Shown: positions 37,763 to 50,505 of the stretch, one piece after another
How positions within the stretch are numbered: the first letter of the stretch is position 1
How the letters are laid out: each line of letters starts with the position of its first letter
Source: Chrysopilus asiliformis
Lineage: Eukaryota; Arthropoda; Insecta; Diptera; Rhagionidae
DNA length: 64,000 bases
Reading direction: 5' to 3'
Assembly (NCBI GenBank): GCA_964034945.1
Contig: OZ035962.1
Coordinates: forward strand, 27,525,530 to 27,589,529
Notes under the pieces: generated by a model
Databases searched by the model: none
The model's input: only the letters and a program-made list of their open reading frames with translations
What the model was told of the DNA's origin: nothing
Made by a program: the position numbers and the translations under genes

Positions 37763-38630
37763 TTATTTCTTTTTTCTTTCTTCGAGTATCTCCAATTTGG
37801 AAATTAATTGGTCCATTCTAATGTTGTGATCTTGTGCAGATTGCTGAAAGATTAAAAGAAATCACTTAATTAGGGTATTCGAAAACAAGTGAAATTCTAG
37901 TGGAAACAGACCTTCCGACTCTGAAAATTCTCCAATTGCTTATCTAACATGGTTTTGTTTAGCTCCATTTCGGCTTCTTCTATTAAAATACGCTGGGAAT
38001 AATTGGAGAACCTAGAAATAATTTATAATCTAATTCTAAATTACATATTTCTATAAAAGCTTTTACGATCGCAGTTTTGCCAGAGCTTCATCTTCTTTCT
38101 GGATTTGATTTTCTAATGATTGAATATCCCTTTTAAGTTTGGCTGTATTTAAATTGTGCTCTACTAGATCTTTTCTCTTGTTATAGTAGAATTCCTTGAG
38201 GAAAGTCAAATCGAGATTGTGGAGGCCAGAAAGTGTTTTAATTTGAGAATATTCGTTGAGTAGCGTCGAACAATCGTCCGGCAAATCGTCGAGATCCAGC
38301 CCAAACTCCTTCAGTTGTTTCTCCAAATCCTCGCCTGGCAAAGAAAATTATTATTTAATTATAATAATATATTGAGAAGTTATTATAAAGCCAGTTATTT
38401 ATCAAAATTGCTTTTATCGAATTAAAATTCAACCCAAAAGAATTTGCAGAACTGTCAAATTACAAGCGAGCTCAAACCATCGATTTGCGTATAAAAAATT
38501 GTGAAACTTCACTCACTTAGATTCTTGAGGGCACTAACTTCCTTATTTAATTCGATATTATCTGAAATTATGTAAAAATTCACGTTAATTTCGGGAAATT
38601 GCAGATAAACAGAAAATCCAACAAACCCAT
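37763..38630 (-). CDS. Small coiled-coil protein, candidate augmin subunit wac/HAUS1-like (5 exons, 165 aa)
   Basis: Exons in transcript order: 38630-38627 (ATG plus one base), 38561-38517, 38334-38067, 38011-37912, 37843-37763. All junctions are GT-AG and phases close. The product begins MDNIELNKEVSALKNL, has an acidic FGLDLDDLPDD segment at about residues 27-37, then is largely helical with heptad-like Leu/Ile spacing and a Lys-rich end (EERKKK). Length and layout fit the Drosophila augmin subunit wac (about 164 residues, HAUS1 relative), which acts in microtubule-dependent spindle microtubule nucleation. I could not compare sequences, so the name is only a suggestion. The 4-base first coding exon is the least certain part. 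An alternative upstream exon could exist. Confidence 0.6.
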
Positions 38631-38733
38631 CACGGTGAGTACATTCAATGGGTTCGGTTCTTTCTACCGAACGGAGCGCTCGTGGCGGCGAAGATGTATA
38701 TTTGAATTTGAAAAATTATTAAAAATGGAAATT

Positions 38734-38858
38734 TCAATATTTTTCCAACAATATTTGTTTATTAAATTGCAGGCTTTTCGAATCCCCATCTTCCCCTCGC
38801 ATTTTCACATTTTGTATAGAATTTAATACTTCGGTCACAGTATCGCTCACAACCATTC
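38734..38858 (-). CDS. Possible unassigned exon upstream of the coiled-coil gene
   Basis: After an acceptor-like CCTTACAG (minus strand) the frame reads EMVVSDTVTEVLNS and continues to LQFNKQILLEKY and a stop, about 41 codons with a protein-like composition. It does not join to the coiled-coil gene in a compatible phase. It could be a last exon of another gene, a 5' UTR, or chance. Confidence 0.2.
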
Positions 38859-40414
38859 CTGTAAGGTGGTATGGTTTTATGGACACAAGAAATTCCTTAA
38901 AAATTAATAAACAGGAACCATTTGATATGAATATTTTGTGAATATTGAGCTGAAACACTGCCGCACAACGTTGATGCGGATGTTGTCAAAATTTTTAGTA
39001 CTTGGTCTTCAAAGTTTTCCAAGAATTCATAGAAATTGCAATTTTTACTGTAGAATGTTGATCTTTAGCTTGTTTTAAAGGTATAGAAACTTTCTATCAT
39101 TCAAGAATACTTCTGACATATTTTCTTCAAAAGGACTAAAATGAATCAGTTTTTACCAACTTTACTGCTTTGTAACTCCTAAATGGCCCGATATACAATA
39201 AAATCCTCCAAGCAATTGCAGTCTGTTAAATTTACTATAAAATATATTTACTGAATGAAAGGTGGCCAGCGTGAAGAAAAGTTTTGTAGATGTTTGTGGA
39301 ATCAAATATCTAAAAAGTTGTCGATTCAATGGTAAAAACCCTATTAAAATCTGTTAATTAATTTACGAAGTAAAGGAGAGGCACAGACGCAAGGGGAATT
39401 CGCAAGAGGGCGTTATCTCAAACAATACAACGAAATTGGTTTCAATGCTCTCTGTTGAAAAGGAAATCCCATAGAAAACACTATTATGAAGAATTAAAAA
39501 AGAAAGGTTGAATCATGCATGAGTTATTCAATAATTCGTTATTATGTATAATAATTATATTTTCAATTAAAGTTTCTTTTCCATAAAATGCATACGGCTA
39601 AATGATTTAATGTACTAATTGTTGTTTTTTCTCAATATATTTTTGTTTTATTTTCGCCATTTTAAAAATTGTAAAAAATGTTTAACAGTCTGAATAATGT
39701 TTTATTTGATTTATTTATTTTTTTAACTTTATGCTTTATTTTGATAAAAATCTTACGCTTAAATGTAAATACCATGTACATTTTTTTAACGAACAAATGC
39801 AACAAAGATGCATGAACAAAATCTAATAAAAAAAAATCATTTAATATTATTAATTAATTAAAGGAATTCTCAATCATAATCTCGAGAATAATTTGACAAG
39901 AATCTAACTAATAGTCATCATCTTTTTTTATAGTTTTTTTTAGCAATTTTTATCCGAAAATATCCTTTTTCTATCCATTCATAACTCCTTGTTTATAACC
40001 TAACATTAATAGAAGGGGGGTGGAAAATGTAAAATTGTCTTTCATAGTGTTTTTTGCACTGGCAAACTCGCGCACGCCCACCTAAAATGTAAATTTTTTA
40101 AATATTTTTTTTTTAAAGAAAAAGAAAATTACTTTCGGAGATGAAAATATTTAAATGGACATTAATTTTAGTTCTCTTCATTATTCTTTAAACGTATATG
40201 TATATATAGATTTTATTTATTTATTTATAATTTTCTCTGGAAATATTATTCTGTTTTAAGTGTTAGAGAAGAACGATGCTTTCAAATAATTTTATGTAAA
40301 ATGAATGTTTTTCTCTAATTGAAATTCATGCGAGCACGAAATTTTAATGTTGAGTGGGCGGGTAGGTGGCAGATAGGCAGGCTGGCGAACTCTGAGCACA
40401 ACACAAATTCAGAT
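38859..40414. other. Spacer and 3' flank of Tudor-SN
   Basis: AT-rich. AATAAA signals on the minus strand within the TTTATT runs at about 40214-40228 could serve Tudor-SN. Nothing else was recognised. Confidence 0.45.
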
Positions 40415-43400
40415 TTAACGTCCGAATTCGGAGGCTTCATCCTGAGTGATGTCGCCATACTCCCATATACCATGACGAGACTTCTTTGCCTGTGCCTCGG
40501 CCTCCTTATACTCCTCAAGGAGTTTCTGGAGTTTGCGTTCGCGACGAATCTCAACTAGCAACAGTCCATCAGTGATGAGTCCCTTGGCGACGTCATTGTT
40601 GTTGTTAGCAGGATCAGAGAGCGATGCATGACCCAATGAGGACACTTTGTACTCAACGTTCAGCATTAAATTCTTGTTGAGTACGTCTTGGGCGAACTCT
40701 TTGACCGCATCTTCCCTGTATTCGTTGTCCGGTGGCAAATTTACCAGTGCCACTGCATATTCAATGGCGTATGGCTTGTCGCTGATAAATGCGGGTGGAA
40801 GTGAAGCGAGACGAGTAAATGGAACAGTCTGAAAAAGATTAACGATATTAAAAATTGAAATTTCTTAAAACTTTTTAAATTAAGGATCTTAAAGTTGAAG
40901 AAGCGACGACTTTTCTGATTTTTTTCAAAATCTTCCATTAAAATTAATTCTGATTTTTTACGAATTTTCTATTTACGTTTGAACGAAAATTTACTTTATG
41001 GAAAGATTGAAAAATGTTTCTTGAAAATGTGAATTACAACAGAATGCACTCCCAAATCATTAGCTGAACATTCTCTCATTGCGTTCACTTCCAGCTGGCG
41101 AGACCAGTTTGTAAAAAAATATCACAACCAATCAAAATGCAGACCTTCAGAGAAACATGCAATTTATAAAGAAAATTCAGTGTGGCAATGAAAGTGGTTT
41201 CCCCCGAAGGGTTGAGTGTCACTATTATACCAAAACACCATAAGTTTTCAAGACAGTGATTTTAATGTAGCAAGCTTATGACTCAATCATTTTCTTTAAG
41301 CCGAAAATGGATCTAAGGAGCTTGCGAATTCGCAGATCGTTTGCACCAAAGAAAAATCCCGTTTAAAAAGTAACGCTAGCTTCACAATCTCCATGAATGC
41401 AAGCGAATAACAGTCTGATCAGCCAGGCAGCAAAAACAAATATTTAGAATGTCTGTCCGAACCCTGAATCCAGTAATTTTTAATACTTTTGGTTCAAAAA
41501 TCCGAAATTTTCAAGGTTTGGAGGATTGTAAGCGATAAAGGTACATCCGAGGTTAATTGGAACTGAAATTACTTGGATTTTTTTATACTTTGACTAAGAA
41601 GTGAATCTCGTGTGAGATATATAGTCATTCCGTAGAAATTTAAGGGGCAGTCCATAAAAGGTCACAAATTCCGATGAACCCATCATAACGAAGAAATCAC
41701 ATACAAAGAATAGCCAAAAAAAAAGACGAGGGGAGGCTCAGGGTCCAAAAAGACGAAAACAACTGTGACGTATGGGCAACCCTATTTATACCAATTTTTT
41801 TCAGAATTTTCTCAAACGTAAATCTTTAATAATTCTTTAATTATGTTTAAATATAGACACATTCCCCTGGCGCAAAACGATCAAATCCGAAAAAATTCCG
41901 CCCTAACCACAATAAAGCTCACCTCCTTGTTGCCATAATCGACATAGCGTATCTGAGCATTGTTGCCTTGGATTTTCTCTACTTTAGCTCGATACCATTC
42001 GTTGTCCTCGGAAAACTTGGCAGCGCACAAATCACCGCGTTTCGGTGTATAGGCGCCGGTTATTGGCGGATTCGATTGGAAGTCCTGTCTAAGTTTATTC
42101 ATTAGACTTTCTAGTTTGGCACCTTGATCGGCATGCTGCGCATAGAAATGCAATTCAGCTGTAACTTCAGTGATGACGACAGCCTCGAAATTAACTTTAC
42201 GCTCGGTTGCCTTGTCTTCTTTCTCATCTTCGATCGTTTTGTCTTCTGTCTCTTCAACATAGTTGGCCCATCGATTTTTTCGCTTCGCCTTTGCACTGTC
42301 CTCGGCCGATTTCAAAGCACGGTAATGATCGGTCTTCTCCGCACTGAAATGCACCTCGGCCAGGCCTTCTTCGACCAGAGCAACGGACAAATTGATGTTG
42401 TTATCTGTCCATAGCCAGCCAATAACGCTGGTGCCGGCCTTGTCGGTTGTTTCAATGTGGACGCTGACATCTCGTTGCAGGATCTGGAAATTTTAAAACA
42501 TTTTTAGTCAAAATTGAATTTAAAGCAATGTAAGTGTGTTATCGGAGCCAAAATCTTCGAAACTCTAATGGCTCCCTGCAGAATTGGGAAGTGTTTTGCG
42601 TAAAAAAAAACCTCTAAATATCACAACTGTGGCTTGATTCAAGTTTTTCACCTTATTTTATGTACTTCTATGCCTCATAAATTCTCCAAATTGGATCAGG
42701 GAGCCAATATATATAACTAAAGTCTACATCTTTTCAACATCGCCCCATTTAAAAGATCTTTGCTAAAAATCCTATAACTATTCGACCTACCCTTTCTTTT
42801 GTGAAGGCTAGCGCATCATCGCCGAAGGGTTCACCTTCTTGGGCGGGCGCTCCATTGAGGGCGGGACGAGCGGAACGTGGACAGGTGATCCCCGCTAGCA
42901 GGAAAGTAACGAGGCAGCTATCTTTCGGAATGTACATTCGCAGTCTTGATCCGCTCGCAACGAATTCAACGATGCCTTCCGTTCGGAGTGCTCGCTGCCA
43001 CGACGGCAAATATTGATGCTTGATGCGGGAGTGATCAGTCGTTAGATCATTGATGCGATGCTGGGGAATATCCTTCTTCGCGTGAACACCTAAAAACCAT
43101 AAATTCAGTAATTTTCAAAGCAAAATATCAAACATTGCACATCACCTTTAAGTCCCTTAATGGCTTGAGCTTCGGCTGCCAGAAGATTGTCATAGAAATT
43201 GGACCTTTGATCATCGTCGGGACGATAACGAACCACCGTTGCCAATCCCTTGCTAACTATTGTTTCGGCAACGTTTCTAAATTATAAAAAATCAATAAAA
43301 TTTATCTCGTATAACCACCAAAACGCATTTTCACTTACTGTCCGCCAATTGTGACCGTGTAGCAGTACTTCTCAGGGAAATTATCGCGGGCGGGTGAGAC

Positions 43401-46400
43401 GTAGTCGAGGGTGCAATGGACCTTTTTGTTGATGAGCTTCTTTCGCAGGAATTCTCGAGCCTCAAACATCCACGGAACATCGTACAGCGGACGAGAGTTT
43501 TTGGGACGCGGTAGCGGTTTTCCATCTTCGTCGGTTGGCTTTGCGGCTTGTTCTCGTGGCGGTCGGATGCTGGACAGGAAGACTTTCTTAGTGGCCCCAC
43601 TTGGCGTTTTTATGCTCAGCGCGTCGCCATTATAGACTTCGATAACGGTTCCGGTGAAATCCTTCTCCTTGCCGGTGAATGTTTGAGCGTTCGATTGATA
43701 GTCCTTCCACAGACGGACACGTTTCTCCTTGGCCAGTTTCTCAGCTGCTCGAAGCTTGTCAGCACCTGAAATTATCATACGTCATTAATAAAAGTAATTT
43801 TATTAACAGAAACAAATGTTAGTGGGGTGAAATGATGACTGCATCCAAAATAAGACGAAATCATCTTGGAAATCCACTTTTACTCTTGCACTATGTAACA
43901 AAGTTTTGAGAAAAATAAATTAAAACATTCTCAAACTATGTGCAATTACAGTGCGGACAAATATTAATGAAATCAATTTCCTACCAGTTTTCATGAAAGT
44001 CATCGACCAATCGACGCACTTGGCCAAACCTTCGCGCAGCAAAGCCTCAGCGATATTCCCCTTGGGAAACAGAATGGACCCCACGAAATTGGAATTATTG
44101 ACAGACTCAAGTCGAATCTCAACGTCTCGCTGCAGCAATCTGGACTCGACAAAGTATCTCGCCTCGTCAGCGAACGGCACCTTGACAGATGTATCGGGCT
44201 TGCCTTCAGCGTCCAGCTTAACGCCGGGACTTCGGATGCCGGATATCATCAGCGTGATGTAGTGGAAGTCGGGCAGTAAAAAGGCACGAATTGTGGATCC
44301 ATCTCGAACATGCTCGATGATGGCTTTCACCGGCTTCTCACCGCATTGATCGACAAAGAGGCGGGGATTCTCCTGCGTCCACTTGATATTCCTCACATGC
44401 TCGGATCCCGGACTATTGCCCCATTTGCCGCGGCCAGCTGACTTGGCGGCATCTTCAAGTTCCATCAGAGCTTGCAGTTCGGGCGATGCTCTCGACGCTT
44501 CGCGATCTCTGCGAACGGATACGAGGCCGGCCGACACAATCGAATGCACGACATTCTCTTGGTTCGGTTCCTTGCCAATGTAAACGGCTCCATATTCGCG
44601 GGTGGAGTTCGCAGGTTTATCAGCGGTGAAGAAGACCTCCTCACCGATGAGCTTTTTTCGCAGGAATTCACGAGCCTCCCATGCCCATGGCTCGTCTTTT
44701 GTCTCGTCGCTGAAATGATGAATTTGCATCGATTAGGATGTTTTTGCATGTTTTTGTCTATCAAGAATTCTTAGTGTTGGATTGCACTCACCCTCCGGAT
44801 CCAGGACGACGGGCTAGTTTTGGAGCGGTCACATAAGAAAAACTTATCTGCCGCTCTGGCGGCGGTCCACCCTTCGGCATTCCTCGAATGATCACTGAGT
44901 CACCGGAGAGGACCTAGAAAATATAATATAGAATATTTTACGACAACGAATTAAATTTTTAAAGTTTAAAAATGCTTGGCAGGCATTTTTACGAGTCCGA
45001 TTGGCCACTCTCTGGTTTTTAAATGATCGATTAACTTATCTGACTACTGGTTTTCTATTCGTTAATAGCTGTGTGAAATTTTGTTGGTACCTCCTTATTT
45101 GTTTGGATACGAAAAATCCAAATAAATAGACAAAAGTGAAAATCGCGAGATCGGAGATTTTTCTGCGCAAAGCTATGCAATGGAAGCTGTCGGTATTTAA
45201 AAAAAAAACATTGAAATTCGTACTGTTGAACTCCATAAATGATGATATATGGATACCCTTATCTTAAATATAAGTATTAGAATTTTTGCTAAAGAACTGT
45301 TAAACAAAATACATGATGCAAATTTCCGAATCCTGGCCTTACCCCCCGTTCCGTTTTCTCACAATTTTTTGTAAATAGTACCACAGCCCCCCTCTGGCGT
45401 GACGGATTTTATGAGCCGCCACTAGAAAGAATACCAAAGCGGCAACGAAAAATCTTTGGAAAAATCAGTTTCGAAAATACAAAATTGGATTTCATTAAGT
45501 TTTACCTCACGCGTTCAAGCATTTACATTGTACTCATTTGTTTGAAATTAAAGTGTTCACCCAGCAAAATCTGATACTTGTGAAATGAAGCATGAATTTA
45601 ATCAATGTGCTTATCAATATCACTGAAAATTCCTATTTATTTACTTAAAATTCGGTATTCCGGCATGCCACGTTCGATTTTTTCCCATTTCTTCTGTCTA
45701 GCGTCACCAACGCGTCTTGCAACGCTTAAATCGAAAGATTGAGAACTCTCTTATCATAGTCGAGGTCATTCTTTCCTTTGCATTCAATTTTTTGCCGCTC
45801 TCAACCCAATTTTGTTAATCTCAAAATTTCATATACTGCAAAAACACATTTTTCATAAATAAATACAAGTCGGAATATTATTAGGAAGCAACTGTTTGTT
45901 TCTTTCATACACCCCGTCAGTTATAAAGCGTATAATGCGTCGGCTAGACTAATATTGTTTTGAAAAACATTTTAGATAATACGGTTTTGGTTAGAAATTT
46001 TCTCTTAACCTTTAGACTGCCGAAGGGGCCCGAACATACAATTTTGGCGACCCCACGAAATATTCTAAATATATCAGAAATACTCAAAGCAAAAAGCTAT
46101 GATTTCAATGAAAAAACATGGTAGTGTAAAGGTTAAAGACTTATATGCAAATTTCAGTGCATTATTACTTTCTTATACGAAGTATAATAAAGTATTGTGA
46201 TCATGAAAAATTTTGACCTCTTAATTTTGCCTAAAAAACATTTCCCAAGCATTCTTGAGTAGATTTGAGCATTATCAGAAAAATTTCTTTCTGTCAGTCT
46301 GTGTACAATATTCCTCAAAAACTGCTAGAGATACAGCCATGAAGTTTTCCAAGCATATTTGGATCTAGAATAGAACGATCCTATCAATTTTTGGTGAAAA

Positions 46401-49400
46401 TCCGTTAACCGGAAGTAACCAAAATGGTGACTTTTTAAAAATGGCGATTTCGTTTTTCGCAATTTACTCCAATTTCCAAAGTACGATTTTTCTAGTCGAG
46501 CCTACACTCTCCGTTCGCCCTTTATGTCTGTTCTAACTTATTCCATCCCGCATTTTTGTCTAACAGACACCTCGGACCGTTATTCCAAAGAGTTATGCTG
46601 GGTTTACACGAATGACAGATAATGACAATCTGTCATAAAAGAATGGACAAGTTCATTCTTTTATGAGAGATTAGCTTGAATACCCGTCGTTGCAGAGTTA
46701 AGTTTTGTCAAATTTTTAAAAAAAAAATTTATGGTCTATGTTGGAGCTAAACTTCAGGCCAATCGGCTCGAAAGTTTCCCCGCGAAAGGGTAACATAGAG
46801 GAAGAGCTAAGTTTCGAGATCACTTTACCCCCTCCCCTTACTCCCCCACCTCTCGGGCTACTTTTTAATGGGTCTATGTTGGGGCTGGACCCCCGACGAA
46901 CATCTATTCCAAATTTCAGGCCAATCGGTTCAGTAGTTTCCCCGCGAAAGAGTAACATAGCGCAAAAACTAATTTTCGAAATCACTTTACCCCCTCCCCT
47001 TACTCCCCCCACCCCTCGCGCTACTTTTCCGTATGCCTATGTTGGAACCAGAACTACCACAGACATTCATGCCAAATTTCAAGTCAATCGGCTCAGCCGT
47101 TTTTGTGTGAAAGAGGAACAGACAGACAGACACCAACTCATTTTTATATATTAGTATGATTGTCACTTTTCTGACAGAAATAATGACAAAAATGATACTA
47201 TTTACACGATGATGACAATTTATGACAAAAAAAAATGACAAATTTGTCAATCGTGTAAACGCAGCATTATGCGTTACTTCTAGTAGACAAAATCATACTT
47301 TCCGAAACATTTTACTTAAGATTAACAGACACGATTACCTGATACCACTTCGTTGTCACTTAATTATAAAACTTTTGTCGATATAATTATAAATATAATT
47401 ATAAATGTTCATATCGATTTTAGAAATCAAGCTAAACCTATTAAATTATTATCTGGATCGTAGCAAATTTAAACTCCATTAACCAAATTCCCAAAACTAC
47501 TGAAAAATACTGTCTCCCAATAGATTTGAATACAACATTTTTCTACAATACCACAAATTGTTTTAATTAAAGTAGATAGAAAAATGATGTGACATACAAT
47601 CAATTATTTATTGTTCTATAAGTAATTTTGATGAAATATTATATCAGTGTCTGTCTAACTTACATTATTCTAATTACATTCAATTCCACTTTGGTTATGC
47701 TCGATGAGCTTTGATGGCATGTGCTTGGTATAATAATTTTAATATAAACAATGTTTAATTTACTTTATCGATAACAGGTAGAAACTAGATCTTTATTTTA
47801 AATAAAAAATTAGTGATTGTTGAAGTTTTCAGTAATTAAAGTGTAATTTTTTGGAAAATGAGAAAATGAAAGTTCATTTTGTGAGAAATTAAAGGATTTA
47901 AAGATATTGACCTATCATAAAAGCGTAGTGTCAGAGTCTCACAAAATATTTGTTTTTATACGCATTTTTGGTTTTTAAAAGTTTTATTCAGTGACAGACA
48001 GACAGACAAGCTGATTACAAACTGTCAAAAAAAAAATCAAATAACACCTCCTCGAAGAGAGGGACAGACAAAGACACGAACTAGCGGTATATTTTTCAAA
48101 ATTACTGTACCTAACGTTTCAATTTTTTTTTTATTAATACAAAATCGTCAACACAAAGTTAGAAATGTGAACAGTATATGACTTTCTTATACAAAATCTA
48201 CGTCCCTACGCAATTTACACTATGACCCGATGAAAAAATATTGATTTAGATAAGAACATTAATTTTTTTTACATAATCTAAAGTATCTCAATAACGGTAA
48301 AAAACACCGATTTACCGTCAAAAGCAAAATTATAGACAATTTTCATATCTACATTTCTTCTTTTGACTGTTTTATCGAAAAACTGTTTGTTTGCAAGGAA
48401 TTCGTAAAAATCTAATAGCGAATAACTATTAGACTTTAATTGAGCTCATACAGTGAACCAACAGAAAAGCGTTAGTTTTCGACATACGCGCAAAAACAGA
48501 TTTTTTTAAAATAACGGTATATCTCGATAACGGTTTGATACATCCAGTTCTAGTAAATGGCAAATGTGTAGAAAATTTTATTGTCTTAAACATTTCTTAT
48601 ATAAAAAAAAACTACTGAAAACGCGTAGTTCCGAGGAAATCTATAAAAACGATATTGAAATTTTCGCCGTTTTGAGTACTTCCGGTTAGCAGATTTCTAC
48701 CACAAGTTTATAGGATCGTCCCATTTCAGGACCCAACATGCCTATAACATTTCATGGCGCTAGCTCTATTAAGGTGGGTTTAGAAACACGAGCATTTTCA
48801 TTTTTACTGGCAAAGTGAGCGGGATAGCGAAATTCAAATTTACGTGCGCAAAAAGTCGATCACATCAGTGTCTCACATGTACTTTCCCTTCCACTTTATG
48901 GCGAACTGTCACTGCACATCACCTTCTCGCAGCAATACGTTTGTTAGCACTTCAATTTCACCTAACAAAATCATTTTGTGTGATGTTATAATTAATAACA
49001 TAATTATTATTACCTCCCGTTTCCATTTAAAATGCGTAGCTTTCAAATAAACATCGAACTTAACCTTACTTTTGCTGGCTGCCATAATTCCCCATAATTC
49101 AGGGGTAACATTTTGCTGGCAGGGCGGGGAAGTCCAATGTGTTTGTTGTTGTTTACTGCCATAACTTTCCTATCGTCGACGAAAATTATGGATAGTAAAA
49201 CCACTACATGCAAGCAAAATTTCCAGTAAAATTTTTACTGAGTGGTTTCCCGTCCCTTTCCCACTTGGTGAAAAAGTCATAAGAAATCTGGCATTTCACT
49301 CACTTTGCCAGTAAAAATGAAAATGCTCGTGTTTCTAAACCCACCTTTAGTGGTTGAGAAATCTTGTACACAGACTGACAGACAGACTGACAGACATACT

Positions 49401-50505
49401 GACAGACAGAACGACATTTTTGTAATATAACTGTAATCGATCCAGGAGTGTTTGAGATTGAAGTCTGATTTGAAAAGCGACAAATGTGTGAGAAAGTTTG
49501 GTTAAGTGGTGCTAAAAAGCGAATTTAAAAAAACAATTTTTGTAGCAAACTTTAGTTTTATACTGAAATTTCTTAATTTTAACACATTTCAACATAAATA
49601 TTTTCTAAGCCGTTTACCTTTAACAGCAGGGATGTGGAGTCGGTAGCCCAACTCAGACTCCTAAAACAATAATTTTGTACCGACTCCACAGACCTGTTTA
49701 AAAGTAAAGACTTTCTACTTCAATTTCCAGTAAAACTTAAAAAAGCCTAATTTTTTTGCCATGCGACCAAAGAGAATGTGAAATTGGATTAGAAAGCCCA
49801 GCTAGATGGTTAAAATTTTATGCAACACGGAATTGATTCGAAGGGGTTAAGAGATCAAAGGTAAATATGGAAACAATGGAAAATTTGAAGTGCATGAAAA
49901 TCGATTGCGAAACGTAGGCATTTGGAAAATGGATTTGCGGGGGAGAACTTTGCGTGGAAATTGGGAAAATGTGGCCCAATTTCTGGCATGTGTGGTGTGG
50001 CACGAATCGAAATCATAACCAAAAAATTTTGTCGCTACTTTCACTGGGACTTTCTGGCTGCCTTAAGGGAAAGCTAATCCTCGTCCAGCGTGGCAATAAT
50101 TAAAGGCGACATTAGTGAGATTTCAAGAGATGCACCGAGAAAAAAAAAGTCTCGAAACGAGTTACGATGTCTCGACACAGCATTTTGCCAACTTGGCACC
50201 AACATGATACTTTTTATGCTCGTCTGCCGCAGCCGTCTCGCCCCTCTCTCCTATAAACCGACGTCTGCCAGCACAGCGCCCGAACTAGCGTTTTTCACGA
50301 ATCTGGGGAGAATGCACCGAACTTCTCAAGCGGAACTTGGTCAGAGATCACTGAACGATAAAACCGAATGGAATTAAGTGAAAATTAGACCCGGAACTGT
50401 GATAAAATGGGACTAATTGCTGCCGAAAATTCTCACCTGCTTCACGATTCCCTTGAACAGCCGTGGTGGCTGCTGGGGCGCTGATTCTGCGGGTGCTGCG
50501 CTCAT
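40415..50505 (-). CDS. Tudor-SN: Tudor-SN / staphylococcal nuclease domain protein 1 (8 coding exons, 915 aa)
   Basis: Exons in transcript order: 50505-50437, 44913-44792, 44709-43985, 43765-43339, 43276-43146, 43089-42791, 42483-41923, 40828-40415. All junctions are GT-AG and phases close. Length matches insect Tudor-SN (about 920). It has four staphylococcal-nuclease-like repeats, each with a REFLRKKL- or LLQRDV-type segment, then a Tudor domain (about 739-778, [11 protein letters not shown] ... [10 protein letters not shown]) inserted in a fifth split SN fold, ending DEASEFGR. The N-terminus [19 protein letters not shown] and [11 protein letters not shown] are typical. The family acts in RNA metabolism (RISC, stress granules, transcription and splicing, binding of dimethylarginine). 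Intron 1 is 5.5 kb and packed with nested transposons. The other introns are small. Confidence 0.97.
46165..46500 (+). mobile_element. Repeat W, truncated copy 1 (Tudor-SN intron 1)
   Basis: It starts ACTTTCTTATACGAAGTATA like the other W copies and continues with TAAAAAACATTTCCC, a short CTGTCAGTCTG run, and GGTGAAAATCCGTTAACCGG. Similarity to the full copy at 54290-56112 fades after about 46500. Confidence 0.65.
46596..47266. mobile_element. MITE R (TTA duplication) carrying a Helitron (Tudor-SN intron 1)
   Basis: The ends TGCTGGGTTTACACGAATGA and (reverse complement) TGCTGCGTTTACACGATTGA are flanked by TTA at 46593-46595 and 47267-47269. Without the Helitron the element is about 182 bp. 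The interior is rich in TGACA/TGTCA motifs. Confidence 0.8.
46671..47159 (-). mobile_element. Non-autonomous Helitron copy 2 (489 bp), nested in MITE R
   Basis: On the minus strand the 5' end is TCATACTAATATATAAAAAT (at 47159) and the 3' end is a hairpin region followed by CAAGCTAA (to 46671), a CTRR terminus. The flanks are A and T. It lacks the element X insertion found in copy 1 and so gives the empty site for it. Confidence 0.88.
48181..49490 (-). mobile_element. Repeat W, copy 2, interrupted by MITE V (Tudor-SN intron 1)
   Basis: The low-coordinate end ACTTTCTTATACAAAATCTA matches, in reverse orientation, the right end of the W copy at 56112. The CTTCCGGTTAGCAGATTTCT, GCTAGCTCTATT and CTGTCAGT-type blocks follow in the W order. 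The high-coordinate limit is approximate. Confidence 0.65.
48772..49346. mobile_element. MITE V with 48-bp perfect terminal inverted repeats (575 bp)
   Basis: The ends AGGTGGGTTTAGAAACACGA onward are perfectly inverted over about 48 bases. The TTA duplication lies at 48769-48771 and 49347-49349. The W copy at 54290-56112 shows the uninterrupted GCTCTATTAG site, confirming both limits. PIF/Harbinger-like by duplication. Confidence 0.9.
49627..49696. mobile_element. Tiny hAT MITE (70 bp)
   Basis: The ends CAGGGATGTGGAGTCGGTA and (reverse complement) CAGGTCTGTGGAGTCGGTAC are flanked by TTTAACAG and TTTAAAAG, an 8-bp duplication with one mismatch. It lies in Tudor-SN intron 1. Confidence 0.8.
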
